In this document: positions 20,249 through 28,841 of the stretch, one piece after another
Numbering within the stretch: position 1 is the first letter of the stretch
How the letters are laid out: every line of letters starts with the position of its first letter
Source of the DNA: Rhizobium sophorae
GTDB lineage: Bacteria; Pseudomonadota; Alphaproteobacteria; Rhizobiales; Rhizobiaceae
DNA length: 64,000 nt
Reading direction: 5' to 3'
NCBI RefSeq assembly: GCF_013087515.1
Contig: NZ_JABFCN010000046.1
Location: 1 to 64,000, forward strand
Position numbers and translations under genes: made by a program
Notes under the pieces: model-generated
Told to the model about the DNA's origin: nothing
The model's database searches: none
The model's input: only the letters and a program-made list of their open reading frames with translations

Positions 20249-21169
20249 ATGGAATGGAGAGGCCGACGTCAGTCAGACAATGTCGAGGATCGCCGCGGCG
20301 GTCCCTCCGGTGGCGGTTTCGGCCGCGGCGGTGGCTTCAATTTTCCCTCCGGGGGCGGCGTTCGCCGCGCCGGCGGGGGCTTGAGCATCGGCACGATCAT
20401 TTTCCTTGTCGTCATCTATTTCATCTTCAAGATGATGGGCATCGATCTGCTGCAGGTGCTCGACAGCGGCGGCACGACGAGTGGTCCCGGCTACGAGCAG
20501 AGCCAGTCCGGCGGAACACGCACGCCCGCCAACGACGAGATGACTGCGTTTATGCGCACCGTCCTTGCCGAGACCGAGGATACCTGGCAGGGCATCTTCC
20601 AGGCGCAGGGCCAAAATTACGAGGAGCCACGCCTCGTGCTGTTCTCGGGCTCGACGGCATCGGCCTGCGGCTCCGCATCATCTGCAACAGGTCCGTTCTA
20701 CTGCCCGAGCGACCACAAGGTCTATCTCGATACCGAATTCTTCCAGGAGCTTTCCGACCGGTTTGGTGCGTCGGGCGATTTCGCGGAGGCCTATGTCATC
20801 GCCCATGAGGTCGGCCATCACGTGCAGAACCTGCTCGGCATCCTGCCGAAGTTCAACCAGGCCCGTCAGCGCATGAGCGAGGCCGACGCCAACAAGATGT
20901 CGGTGCGCGTCGAGCTGCAGGCCGATTGCTTTGCCGGCATCTGGGGCAAATATACCCAGCAGAAAGGCCTGCTCGAGTCAGGCGATCTGGAGGAAGCGCT
21001 GAACGCAGCCCAGCAGATCGGTGACGATTCGCTGCAGAAGCGGTCACAGGGTTATGTCGTCCCGGAAAGTTTCAACCACGGTACCTCGGAGCAGCGGGTC
21101 AAATGGTTCAAGCGCGGCTTCGACAGCGGCCAGCTGTCGGCCTGCGATACGTTCTCGGGACCGGTTTGA
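20249..21169 (+). CDS. Neutral zinc metallopeptidase, YpfJ family
   Basis: This 306-residue membrane-anchored protein has a Gly/Arg-rich cytoplasmic N-terminus, one TM segment (IGTIIFLVVIYFIFKMMGI, about 52-70) and an extracytoplasmic peptidase domain with the zinc motif HEVGHHVQNLLG. The third ligand region is in VELQADCFAGIWG, and conserved cysteines (ACGSAS, FYCPSD) precede it. Start 20249 is chosen for its GGGGAGAG ribosome site and the family start MEWRGRRQSDNVEDRRG. The fold assignment is firm; no physiological substrate is known for the family. Confidence 0.88.
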   Translation: MEWRGRRQSDNVEDRRGGPSGGGFGRGGGFNFPSGGGVRRAGGGLSIGTIIFLVVIYFIFKMMGIDLLQVLDSGGTTSGPGYEQSQSGGTRTPANDEMTAFMRTVLAETEDTWQGIFQAQGQNYEEPRLVLFSGSTASACGSASSATGPFYCPSDHKVYLDTEFFQELSDRFGASGDFAEAYVIAHEVGHHVQNLLGILPKFNQARQRMSEADANKMSVRVELQADCFAGIWGKYTQQKGLLESGDLEEALNAAQQIGDDSLQKRSQGYVVPESFNHGTSEQRVKWFKRGFDSGQLSACDTFSGPV

Positions 21170-21225
21170 GGAGAGATGAAGGGGCGCATGGCACAAAGCA
21201 CATCGCAGCCCCTTCGATCTCTCGG

Positions 21226-22221
21226 TTACTTCTCACTATCCATATGCTGCAGCATATGCTCGGGATAACGCCCACCTGCGGCCGCATCTTTCGGCACGGC
21301 CCCTTCGATAGCTTCGAAATCTTCTGGTGACAGGTCGACGGCGCGTGAGCCGAGCGCCTCTGTCAGCCGGTCGCGGCGGCGAGCGCCGATGATCGGGACG
21401 ATGTCCTTGCCCTTGGCGGCGACCCAGGCGATGGCGATCTGGGCGACCGAGACACTCTTTGCCACGGCGATCTCGCGCAGCTTCTCCACCAGAGCGAGGT
21501 TCTGCTCGATGTTGCCTTCCTGGAAGCGCGGGCTGTAGGCCCGGAAATCGCCGGCCGTTCCGCCCTGGCCCTTCTGCCAGTGGCCGCTGATCAGGCCGCG
21601 CGAGAGCACGCCGTAGGCGGTGATGGAAATGCCGAGTTCGCGTGTCGTGGGCAGGATCTTCTCCTCGATGCCGCGCGAGATCAGCGAATATTCGATCTGC
21701 AGGTCGACGATCGGGGCGACAGCGGCGGCGCGGCGGATCGTATCGGCGCCGACTTCCGACAGGCCGATATGCCTGACATAACCTGCCTTGACCATGTCGG
21801 CGATGGCGCCGACCGTGTCCTCGATCGGCACGTTCGGATCGAGGCGGGCCGGGCGGTAGATGTCGATATAATCGACACCGAGGCGCTGCAGCGTATAGCT
21901 GAGGAAGTTCTTCACCGCGACCGGACGGGCATCGATACCATTCCAGCCGCCGACGGGATCACGCAGGCCGCCGAACTTGACACTGAGGACGGCGTTCTCG
22001 CGCCTGCGGCCCTTCAATGCCTCGCCGATCAGCATTTCGTTATGGCCCATGCCGTAGAAATCGCCGGTGTCGAGCAGGTTGATGCCGGCATCGAGCGCGG
22101 CATGGATCGTCGCGATGCTTTCTGCGCGATCGGATGGGCCGTACATGCCCGACATGCCCATGCAGCCGAGGCCGATGGCCGAGACTTCGGGTCCGGTCTT
22201 TCCCAAACGATAGGTCTGCAA
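21226..22221 (-). CDS. Aldo/keto reductase with an altered active-site histidine position
   Basis: This 331-residue NADPH-type oxidoreductase of the AKR13/YakC-like group contains GLGCMGMSGMYG, LLDTGDFYGMGHNE (catalytic Asp and Tyr region) and LSVKFG (Lys). The segment normally ending in YxxHR reads IYRPARLDP, so the tetrad histidine position is Ala. The start is taken as TTG 22221 because an AAGGAG ribosome site precedes it and the protein then begins at QTYRLGKTG as in the family; an upstream ATG at 22284 would add an unlike arginine-rich tail. Substrate unknown. Confidence 0.82.
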   Translation of the reverse strand: MQTYRLGKTGPEVSAIGLGCMGMSGMYGPSDRAESIATIHAALDAGINLLDTGDFYGMGHNEMLIGEALKGRRRENAVLSVKFGGLRDPVGGWNGIDARPVAVKNFLSYTLQRLGVDYIDIYRPARLDPNVPIEDTVGAIADMVKAGYVRHIGLSEVGADTIRRAAAVAPIVDLQIEYSLISRGIEEKILPTTRELGISITAYGVLSRGLISGHWQKGQGGTAGDFRAYSPRFQEGNIEQNLALVEKLREIAVAKSVSVAQIAIAWVAAKGKDIVPIIGARRRDRLTEALGSRAVDLSPEDFEAIEGAVPKDAAAGGRYPEHMLQHMDSEK

Positions 22222-22622
22222 CTGTCTTCTCCTTATTCTGCTCCGCGGCGCGATCGCACACTCGCGCCGGGCGTCGCCATCCATGCTGCTGTTCTACCGC
22301 TTTCGCATTCGGGCGATAATCGGAGAGTTTCAAAACAGGCTGTGCGGGGTAATGCACAATGACCGGTCCCTCTTGTAATCTGGATGCCATCGCGGCGATT
22401 GCAAGGGAACGCATCGCCCGACGATCCGCTGGGCGGCTCTTGATTATCTGAAGCTGGAACGGCAACGCGCTCACGGGTTGAGGCCTCTTCATAATTTCCC
22501 GTTCAGTGCATTATCAAAAACTTTGAAATGTTCATGGATTGTTTCGGTTTCCCTTCCGCGCTATGTCTCTTCTGCGGCGACGAGATCGTCTTTCCAGAAA
22601 ACAACCGCTGTAGAGATGCCTC
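22222..22622. other. Divergent intergenic region
   Basis: About 400 bp lie between the aldo/keto reductase and Tet-type MFS starts. No supportable gene, RNA or repeat was found. Promoters for both genes must lie here, but no clear operator is seen. Confidence 0.35.
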
Positions 22623-23867
22623 ATGCTTGACCCGAAATTCGTGCGCCGCGGCCTGTTCCTGGTTTTCGTCATCCTCTTCCTCGACATTATCGGCATCGCC
22701 ATCATCATGCCGGTGTTGCCCGCCTTTCTGGAGCAGCTGACCGGCGGCAGCGTCAGCGATGCGGCGATCGACGGCGGCTGGCTGATGCTCGTCTATGCCG
22801 GCATGCAATTCCTGTTCGCGCCGCTGCTCGGGAACCTGTCCGACCGTTTCGGCCGCCGGCCGATCCTTTTGCTTTCGGTGCTGACCTTCGCGATCGATAA
22901 TTTCATCTGCGGCATCGCCACCAGCTTCTGGATGCTGTTCGTCGGCCGCGTGCTTGCCGGCATCAGCGGCGGCAGCTTTGCCACCTGCTCGGCCTATATC
23001 GCCGATATCAGCACTGAGGAGAACCGGGCGAAGAATTTCGGGCTGATCGGCATCGCCTTCGGCGTCGGCTTCACCATCGGCCCCGTCGTCGGCGGGGTCC
23101 TCGGCGAATTCGGCCCGCCTGTACCGTTCCTCGGCGCGGCTGCGCTATCGCTTGTCAATTTCATCGCCGCCTGCTTCCTGCTGCCGGAAACGCTGGAGGC
23201 GAAGAACCGCCGCCGGTTCGAGTGGAAACGCGCCAATCCGCTCGGCGCGTTGCGCCAGATGCGCCACTACCCCGGCATCGGCTGGGTCAGTCTCGTCATG
23301 TTCCTATTCTTCCTGGCGCATGCCGTCTATCCCTCGGTCTGGTCGTTCGTCTCGACCTATCGCTACGGCTGGAGCGAGGGTCAGATCGGCCTGTCTCTCG
23401 GCATCTACGGGATTGGTGCTGCGCTCGTCATGGGGCTGGTCCTGCCGCGCATCGTGCCTCTGCTCGGCGAATGGAAGACGGCGCTTCTCGGCCTCTGCTT
23501 TTCAGCTGCAGGACTGACCGGCTATGCCTTCGCCTGGGAGGGCTGGATGGTTTATGTCGTCATCGTTGCGACCGTCATCGAAAACGTGGCCGACCCGCCG
23601 CTGCGCAGCATCGCCGCCGGCATGGTGCCGCCGTCGGCGCAGGGCGAGCTGCAGGGCGCGCTGACCAGCCTCAGCAGCATCACCACCATTGTCGGACCAC
23701 TGATCTTCACGCAGATGTTTTCCTATTTCACGCGGCCTGAGGCGCCCGTCACTTTTGCCGGCGCGCCGTATCTCACGGCCGCCGTGCTCATCCTTCTGGC
23801 CGCCGTAGTATTCCTCACAAGGGTTCGGGTGAGGGAGCCGGCCGAGGCGCTGGAAGCGACGGGCTGA
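22623..23867 (+). CDS. TCR/Tet family MFS drug exporter
   Basis: This 414-residue, 12-TM major facilitator resembles TetA-type tetracycline:H+ antiporters: DIIGIAIIMPVLPAFL in TM1, motif A GNLSDRFGRRPILL between TM2 and TM3, and the motif C-like GFTIGPVVGGVLGEFG in TM5. It lacks a neighbouring tetR, which argues against an acquired tetracycline determinant; many chromosomal relatives export other compounds. The MATE exporter gene follows on the same strand after a structured 140-bp gap. Confidence 0.82.
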   Translation: MLDPKFVRRGLFLVFVILFLDIIGIAIIMPVLPAFLEQLTGGSVSDAAIDGGWLMLVYAGMQFLFAPLLGNLSDRFGRRPILLLSVLTFAIDNFICGIATSFWMLFVGRVLAGISGGSFATCSAYIADISTEENRAKNFGLIGIAFGVGFTIGPVVGGVLGEFGPPVPFLGAAALSLVNFIAACFLLPETLEAKNRRRFEWKRANPLGALRQMRHYPGIGWVSLVMFLFFLAHAVYPSVWSFVSTYRYGWSEGQIGLSLGIYGIGAALVMGLVLPRIVPLLGEWKTALLGLCFSAAGLTGYAFAWEGWMVYVVIVATVIENVADPPLRSIAAGMVPPSAQGELQGALTSLSSITTIVGPLIFTQMFSYFTRPEAPVTFAGAPYLTAAVLILLAAVVFLTRVRVREPAEALEATG

Positions 23868-23886
23868 TCGATCAGAAATGGTGATG

Positions 23887-23980
23887 CGATGATGAATTTT
23901 TCATCATCTGCCTGTTTGGGGGTGGTTCTTCTCCGGGCTTTGATCTAAGCCCGGATGATATTTCGCCGCAAGCTGCGGCG
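23887..23980 (+). other. Three consecutive hairpins before the MATE gene
   Basis: Stems GATGATGAA/TTCATCATC (23887-23907), TCCGGGCTT/AAGCCCGGA (23933-23956) and GCCGCA/TGCGGC (23966-23980) follow each other in the gap before the MATE ATG. They could be a terminator of the upstream MFS gene or a structured leader of the MATE mRNA. No riboswitch class is recognised. Confidence 0.4.
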
Positions 23981-24009
23981 ACGCCTATTTCAATCACAGG
24001 ACTGGTGTC

Positions 24010-25413
24010 ATGGACACGCCGATCGACGCGCGCAGGCTTGCGCCGATAAACGATAATCGTTGGAGTGCACATTTCCGTGCAACGCTGGCGCTCGGCATTC
24101 CGCTGATCGGCGCTCAGCTCGCGCAGCTCGGTATCCACACCACCGATGTGATGATCGTCGGCCGCCTCGGCGCCGAGCAGCTGGCGGCGATGGTGCTGTC
24201 GGCGCAGTTCCTGTTCACGATCCTCATCTTCGGTTCGGGCTTTGCCATCGCCGTCATTCCAATGGTGGCGCACGCCTATGGCCGCGGCGACGTCGTCTCG
24301 GTGCGCCGATCGCTGCGCATGGGTCTCTGGGTGGTGATCGGATTTTGGATCATCATGCAACCGGCCTTCTTCAATGCGGAACAGATCCTGCTCTTTGCGC
24401 AGCAGAAGCCCGAGGTGGCCAAGCTCGCCCATGGGTATATCATGATCGGCCAGTTCGGCGTGCTGCCTGGCCTGCTCTTCAATGTCATGCGTTCGCTCGT
24501 CAGCGCCATCGGCAAGGCGGGCATCATCCTCAACGTCACCATCGCCACGCTGGTGATGAACGCGATCTTCGCCTATATGCTCGTGCTCGGCCATTTCGGT
24601 TTTCCGGCGATGGGGCTCGAGGGCGCGGCGATCGTGTCGGTCGTCGTGCAGACAGCCGGCTTCCTCTTCATCCTGGCTTTCGTGCAGCGGAGGGAAGAGA
24701 CGCGGCGCTACGAGATCTTCGTGCGGTTCTGGAAACCCGACTGGCACGCGCTGCTGGAGGTCATCCGGCTCGGTTTCCCGATCAGCGTTACCCTCCTTGC
24801 CGAGGTCAGCCTGTTCACGGTGGCCTCGCTGCTGATGGGCTATATCGGCACCATCGAACTCGCCGCTCATGGCATTGCCCTGCAATGGGCCTCGATCGCC
24901 TTCATGATCCCGCTCGGCCTCAGCCAGGCGGCGACGGTGCGCGTCGGTGTCGCGCACGGGCAGGGCGATTATCAGGGGCTGGTGCGCGCTTCGATCATGG
25001 TTGTTGTCATCGCCTGCGCCATCTCGGCAGTCGGCTCGGTGCTCTTTGCCACCATGCCGCAATTCCTCGGTAGCTGGTTCCTCGACGTCAATTCGCCCGA
25101 AGCGTCCGAAGTGCTTGCTTATGCCGGGCCGCTGATCGTCGTTGCCGGGTTTTTCCAGCTCGTCGACGGGCTGCAGGTGGTTGCCAATGGATTGCTGCGC
25201 GGTCTCAAGGACGCACGTGTGCCGATGATCATGGCGTTGATCGCCTATTGGCCGATCGGCTTCTTCCTCGCCTGGGCCTTTGCCTTCCCGCTCGGTTTTG
25301 GCGGCATCGGCATCTGGTTCGGTTTCCTTGTCGGGCTGGCGGCCGCTGCCGTCATGCTCTGTGCACGCTTCTACCTTCTCCTTCGCCGCGAAGGAGCGAC
25401 GGCCGGTGCCTGA
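24010..25413 (+). CDS. MATE family multidrug efflux transporter (NorM-like)
   Basis: This 467-residue inner-membrane protein has about 12 TM segments in two homologous halves, typical for Na+- or H+-coupled MATE exporters. Recognisable parts are LALGIPLIGAQLAQLGIHTTDVMIVGRLG (TM1-2) and the second-half counterpart LGFPISVTLLAEVSLFTVASLLMGYIG. The length fits the NorM type. It may be expressed together with the upstream MFS pump. The substrate is unknown; relatives export cationic drugs, dyes or plant flavonoids. Confidence 0.9.
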   Translation: MDTPIDARRLAPINDNRWSAHFRATLALGIPLIGAQLAQLGIHTTDVMIVGRLGAEQLAAMVLSAQFLFTILIFGSGFAIAVIPMVAHAYGRGDVVSVRRSLRMGLWVVIGFWIIMQPAFFNAEQILLFAQQKPEVAKLAHGYIMIGQFGVLPGLLFNVMRSLVSAIGKAGIILNVTIATLVMNAIFAYMLVLGHFGFPAMGLEGAAIVSVVVQTAGFLFILAFVQRREETRRYEIFVRFWKPDWHALLEVIRLGFPISVTLLAEVSLFTVASLLMGYIGTIELAAHGIALQWASIAFMIPLGLSQAATVRVGVAHGQGDYQGLVRASIMVVVIACAISAVGSVLFATMPQFLGSWFLDVNSPEASEVLAYAGPLIVVAGFFQLVDGLQVVANGLLRGLKDARVPMIMALIAYWPIGFFLAWAFAFPLGFGGIGIWFGFLVGLAAAAVMLCARFYLLLRREGATAGA

Positions 25414-25431
25414 GCCGGCCGTTCTTTACCC

Positions 25432-25752
25432 TCAAGCCGCGACAGGTTTATAGCTGGCGATATCGGCACGAATGCCGAGGCGCGCAAACATTTCCTGCGG
25501 ATCGAAATTGGCGGCTTTATGAGCGGCCGCCACGGCTGCTCGCGCGCGCTCGACGACTTCGGTATTTTCCCATTCGGCAATCGTGACGAAATTGAATTCG
25601 CCTGGACCGGCGACCTGCTCCAGCACCCTGTGATCGATGAACCCGTCCTGCACTTCCAGCAGCTTGTGGGTCATCATCACTTTGACGAGAAATTCCTCTC
25701 GCGCCGCTGCCGGCACGATGAACTTGTCCACTCGAAAGAAAGCTCCGCTCAT
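25432..25752 (-). CDS. Antibiotic biosynthesis monooxygenase (ABM) domain protein
   Basis: This 106-residue single-domain protein has the dimeric ferredoxin-like ABM fold: FFRVDKFIVPAAAREEFLVKV, the central VLEQVAGPGEFNFVTIAEWEN and a C-terminal helix. Such stand-alone proteins range from quinol monooxygenases to heme-degrading enzymes, and many are uncharacterised. Start 25752 follows an AGGAGAA ribosome site; 16 further in-frame residues upstream are not family-like. It converges on the MATE gene. No specific function can be assigned. Confidence 0.75.
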   Translation of the reverse strand: MSGAFFRVDKFIVPAAAREEFLVKVMMTHKLLEVQDGFIDHRVLEQVAGPGEFNFVTIAEWENTEVVERARAAVAAAHKAANFDPQEMFARLGIRADIASYKPVAA

Positions 25753-25842
25753 CCATTTTCTCCTGCATCGATGTTTGCAGGCAGATCTGTAATTCCTCAA
25801 CTTAAGCTGAGGTCAAGAGGCGGATAAAGAAAGGGCCCGGCC

Positions 25843-25943
25843 GCTGCATAATTCCTCAAATCGGAATCGATTTAAGGAATTATGCAGTAATTCAAAGTGT
25901 TACAGCGTCCTTTGCGCGTCTGAAAAGACGCGCGGCGCTGTAA
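25843..25943. repeat. Composite palindromic repeat element (complete copy)
   Basis: Two palindromes are joined by a short spacer. The first pairs GCATAATTCCTCAAATCG with CGATTTAAGGAATTATGC. The second is an outer stem TTACAGCG/CGCTGTAA enclosing GCGCGTCT-GAAA-AGACGCGC. A second complete copy in reverse orientation lies at 62916-63007, with half copies at 16076-16105 and 52963-53002. It sits at the 3' side of carA. Confidence 0.75.
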
Positions 25944-25977
25944 GCGGGCCTTCATCGGAAATCGCTATCGCTTGAAA

Positions 25978-27183
25978 TCAGCGTTCGGCGAGCGCCGGTT
26001 CGCCCTTCTTTTCGCGCACCATGTTGATGAAGCGACGGAAGAGATAGTGGCTGTCCTGCGGGCCCGGAGAGGCTTCCGGATGGTGCTGGACGGAGAAGAC
26101 CTGCTTGCCGAGGACGCGCAGGCCGCAATTGGTGCCGTCGAAAAGCGAAATATGAGTCTCTTCAACGCCATCCGGCAGCGACTTCGAGTCGACTGCGAAG
26201 CCGTGGTTCATCGAGACGATCTCGACCTTGCCGGTCGTATGGTCCTTGACCGGGTGGTTGGCGCCGTGATGGCCCTGATGCATCTTCTCAGTCTTCGCGC
26301 CGAGTGCCAGGCCCAGCATCTGGTGGCCGAGGCAGATGCCGAAGACCGGGATATCGGTCTTGATCAGCGTCTTGATCACAGGCACGGCATAGTCGCCGGT
26401 TGCCGCCGGATCGCCCGGGCCGTTCGACAGGAAGATGCCGTCCGGCTGCATGGCGAGTACGTCTTCGGCGCTCGTTGCGGCCGGCATGACAGTCACCTTG
26501 CAGTCGAGGCCGGCAAACAGGCGCAGGATGTTGCGCTTGACCCCGTAATCGAGGCAGACGACGTGGTATTTCGCGTCTGTCGCCTTGAGTTCACCGTAAC
26601 CTTCGTTCCACACCCACGGCGTTTCGGTCCAATGCGAGGACTGGCCCGAGGAGGCGATCTTGGCGAGGTCGAGACCTTCGAGGCCGCTCCAGGCTTTGGC
26701 TTCGGCCTTCAGCGTCTCGATATCGAAGACGCCGTTCGGATCGTGGGCGATGACCGCGTTCGGAGCGCCGTTCTCACGGATCCAGGCGGTCAGCGCGCGC
26801 GTGTCGATGCCGCAGAGACCGATGACGCCGCGCGCCTTCAGCCATTGGTCGAGGTGCTTGGCGGCGCGGTAGTTCGAGGGTTCAGTGATGTCGGCCTTGA
26901 AGATGACGCCGACGGCGCCATGGCGGGCGGCGGGCGTCAGATCCTCGATGTCTTCATCATTGGTGCCGATATTGCCAATATGCGGGAAGGTGAAGGTGAC
27001 GATCTGGCCGAGATAGGAGGGGTCCGTCAGGATCTCCTCATAGCCGGTGAGCGCTGTGTTGAAGACGACTTCGGCCGGCACCTTGCCGGTGGCGCCGATG
27101 CCCTTGCCTTCGATAACCGTGCCGTCGGCAAGAACGAGCAGGGCGGTCGGCTTTTCGATTGTCCAGGGTGCTGTCGCGGTCAT
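25978..27183 (-). CDS. carA: Carbamoyl-phosphate synthase small subunit
   Basis: This 401-residue glutamine amidotransferase subunit hydrolyses glutamine and passes ammonia to CarB. The N-terminal CPSase domain (ALLVLADGTVIEGKGIG...VVFNTALTGYEEILTDPSY) is followed by a class I GATase domain with the nucleophile in PVFGICLGHQMLGLALG and the His/Glu pair in SVQHHPEASPGP. Start 27183 gives the usual MTATAPWTIEKPTALL; in-frame codons upstream read through non-conserved sequence. It is divergent from the YqeY-like gene and separate from carB. Confidence 0.95.
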   Translation of the reverse strand: MTATAPWTIEKPTALLVLADGTVIEGKGIGATGKVPAEVVFNTALTGYEEILTDPSYLGQIVTFTFPHIGNIGTNDEDIEDLTPAARHGAVGVIFKADITEPSNYRAAKHLDQWLKARGVIGLCGIDTRALTAWIRENGAPNAVIAHDPNGVFDIETLKAEAKAWSGLEGLDLAKIASSGQSSHWTETPWVWNEGYGELKATDAKYHVVCLDYGVKRNILRLFAGLDCKVTVMPAATSAEDVLAMQPDGIFLSNGPGDPAATGDYAVPVIKTLIKTDIPVFGICLGHQMLGLALGAKTEKMHQGHHGANHPVKDHTTGKVEIVSMNHGFAVDSKSLPDGVEETHISLFDGTNCGLRVLGKQVFSVQHHPEASPGPQDSHYLFRRFINMVREKKGEPALAER

Positions 27184-27452
27184 CTTCATCCCGTTTCCGG
27201 CAGGTGGGCGCGTTGTCGCGCTCGTCGCCATTTGATTTCGCAGGCGTGTGGACACGGCAATGCCGCGCGCTTCAGGCCTGATCACGAATTTTGGTGCAGG
27301 TGGCGGTAAATAGCCACGCAATCGCTTAGCGTCAATCTTTGTAGCCGAGATCGTGGCCGTTTTCCTGCGCTTTATCGCATCGACCGCGCAATTTATTTGA
27401 TCCGCCGCATCAGCGTGGTTTATGAAGCGGCATCAAAACAGGAGTGAAGACC

Positions 27453-27908
27453 ATGCTGCGCGATCAACTCGCCACCCAGCTGAAAGAGGCGATGAAGGCC
27501 AAGAATGCGGAGCGGCTTTCCACCGTCCGGCTGATTCAGGCCGCGGTCAAGGACCGCGATATCGCCAACCGGGGCACCGGCAAGGAGCAGGCGAGCGACG
27601 ACGAAATCCTGCAGATCCTCGCCAAGATGGTGAAGCAGCGCGACGAATCGGCAAAGATCTACGAGGAGAATTCCCGGCCGGAGCTCGCCGCCAAGGAGCG
27701 CGCCGAAATCATCGTCATCCAGGATTTCATGCCGAAGCAGCTTTCGGACAGCGAAGTGCGCGCCAACGTCTCGGCGATCATCGCCGAGACAGGTGCCGCG
27801 GGTGCCAAGGACATGGGCAAGGTGATGGCGGCGTTGAAGGAGCGTTACGCCGGCCAGATGGATTTCGCCAAGGCGTCGGCGACCGTCAAGGAACTATTGA
27901 ACGGATAA
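27453..27908 (+). CDS. GatB/YqeY domain protein
   Basis: This 151-residue protein is homologous to the C-terminal tRNA-binding helical domain of amidotransferase subunit GatB (YqeY family): LRDQLATQLKEAMKAKNAERLSTVRLI, DDEILQILAKMVKQRDESAKIYEE, FMPKQLS and DMGKVMAALKERYAGQMD. The ATG at 27453 is chosen (AGGAG upstream); a GTG three codons earlier is possible. It is divergent from carA and often found near dnaG in alphaproteobacteria. The role is not well defined; tRNA interaction is inferred from the GatB domain. Confidence 0.88.
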   Translation: MLRDQLATQLKEAMKAKNAERLSTVRLIQAAVKDRDIANRGTGKEQASDDEILQILAKMVKQRDESAKIYEENSRPELAAKERAEIIVIQDFMPKQLSDSEVRANVSAIIAETGAAGAKDMGKVMAALKERYAGQMDFAKASATVKELLNG

Positions 27909-27911
27909 GCC

Positions 27912-28841
27912 TCAGATAACCTTTCTTGCCTGCGGTTCGTCAAGGACCGCAGGCCCGAGCACCGCTTCGGCGGCGGCATCGATGATGGCGAATTTCGCCG
28001 CCTGATAATTCCAATATTCACGGATGAAGTGGGCCGACAGCCAGAAGTCGCCCTTGCGGGAGGGTTCCGTCCAGCCGATGCTCTCCATGGTCGCTGCCTG
28101 CGTCAGAAGCCGCTTCAGGTGGGTGTTGGAGATCATGAACTGTTCGCGGATTTCCCTAAGCGACAGAGGGCCGAGCACGACGCGGTCGGCCGTCCTTGGA
28201 AATTTGGGAAGGCGCGAGATCAGGTAGTCCATCACCAGCCCGCCGGTGTTCGCCCAGTTGAAGAGGTTGAACGTGGCGCCCGGACTGCGCACCCGTTCGC
28301 TGCCGATGATCGCCCTGGCGATCAGCGGCTGGATCGCTGCCATCATCGCCGAGGGATCGGCGGCAATCTTATCCGCGCGCTTACCGCCGTCGAGGCTGTC
28401 GAGGATCATCATATGGGTGACGAGCCATCGGGTGAAATGCTGCTCGGCGATTTCGGTGGGCTCCAGGTAGCGTGTGCGCTTGTCGGGGCCGGGAACGGCT
28501 CGCAGGAAGCGATAGGCCAGCATTTCCTGCATGAAGGCCGCGGCCGTATTGCGGCTGGCAATGTCGTTCCTGACCGCGAAATCGATGAAGCGGCCGGAAT
28601 AGAGGCCGCCGCTCTTTCCGTCTTCGGAATAACCGTAATGAAGCGCGAAGCCGGCATGGGCCATCAGCCAGCGCTGTTGCGCGGCGAAGATCGAGGCGAT
28701 GCGCGGGCTCTCACGATAGATGGCGAGCATCTGATCGGCGCAATGCAAGATCGCAGCGAGAAAGCGATCGTCGGCTGCAAGATTATCCGCGGTAAAAGCC
28801 ATTTGGAGAGGTCCAGGGAGTTCGGCGCATACATCTTTCAT
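27912..28841 (-). CDS. Hypothetical protein with a winged-helix-like C-terminus
   Basis: This protein has about 309 residues and no family I can name. The C-terminal third (LSLREIREQFMISNTHLKRLLTQAATMESIGWTEPSRKGDFWLS) reads like a helix-turn-helix plus wing, so a transcriptional regulator is possible. The N-terminal 200 residues are helical with no TM segment. The start is uncertain: ATG 28841 (MKDVCAEL) is used, ATG 28802 (MAFTADNL) is an alternative, and neither has a strong ribosome site. It converges on the YqeY-like gene with only 3 bp between stops. Confidence 0.6.
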   Translation of the reverse strand: MKDVCAELPGPLQMAFTADNLAADDRFLAAILHCADQMLAIYRESPRIASIFAAQQRWLMAHAGFALHYGYSEDGKSGGLYSGRFIDFAVRNDIASRNTAAAFMQEMLAYRFLRAVPGPDKRTRYLEPTEIAEQHFTRWLVTHMMILDSLDGGKRADKIAADPSAMMAAIQPLIARAIIGSERVRSPGATFNLFNWANTGGLVMDYLISRLPKFPRTADRVVLGPLSLREIREQFMISNTHLKRLLTQAATMESIGWTEPSRKGDFWLSAHFIREYWNYQAAKFAIIDAAAEAVLGPAVLDEPQARKVI

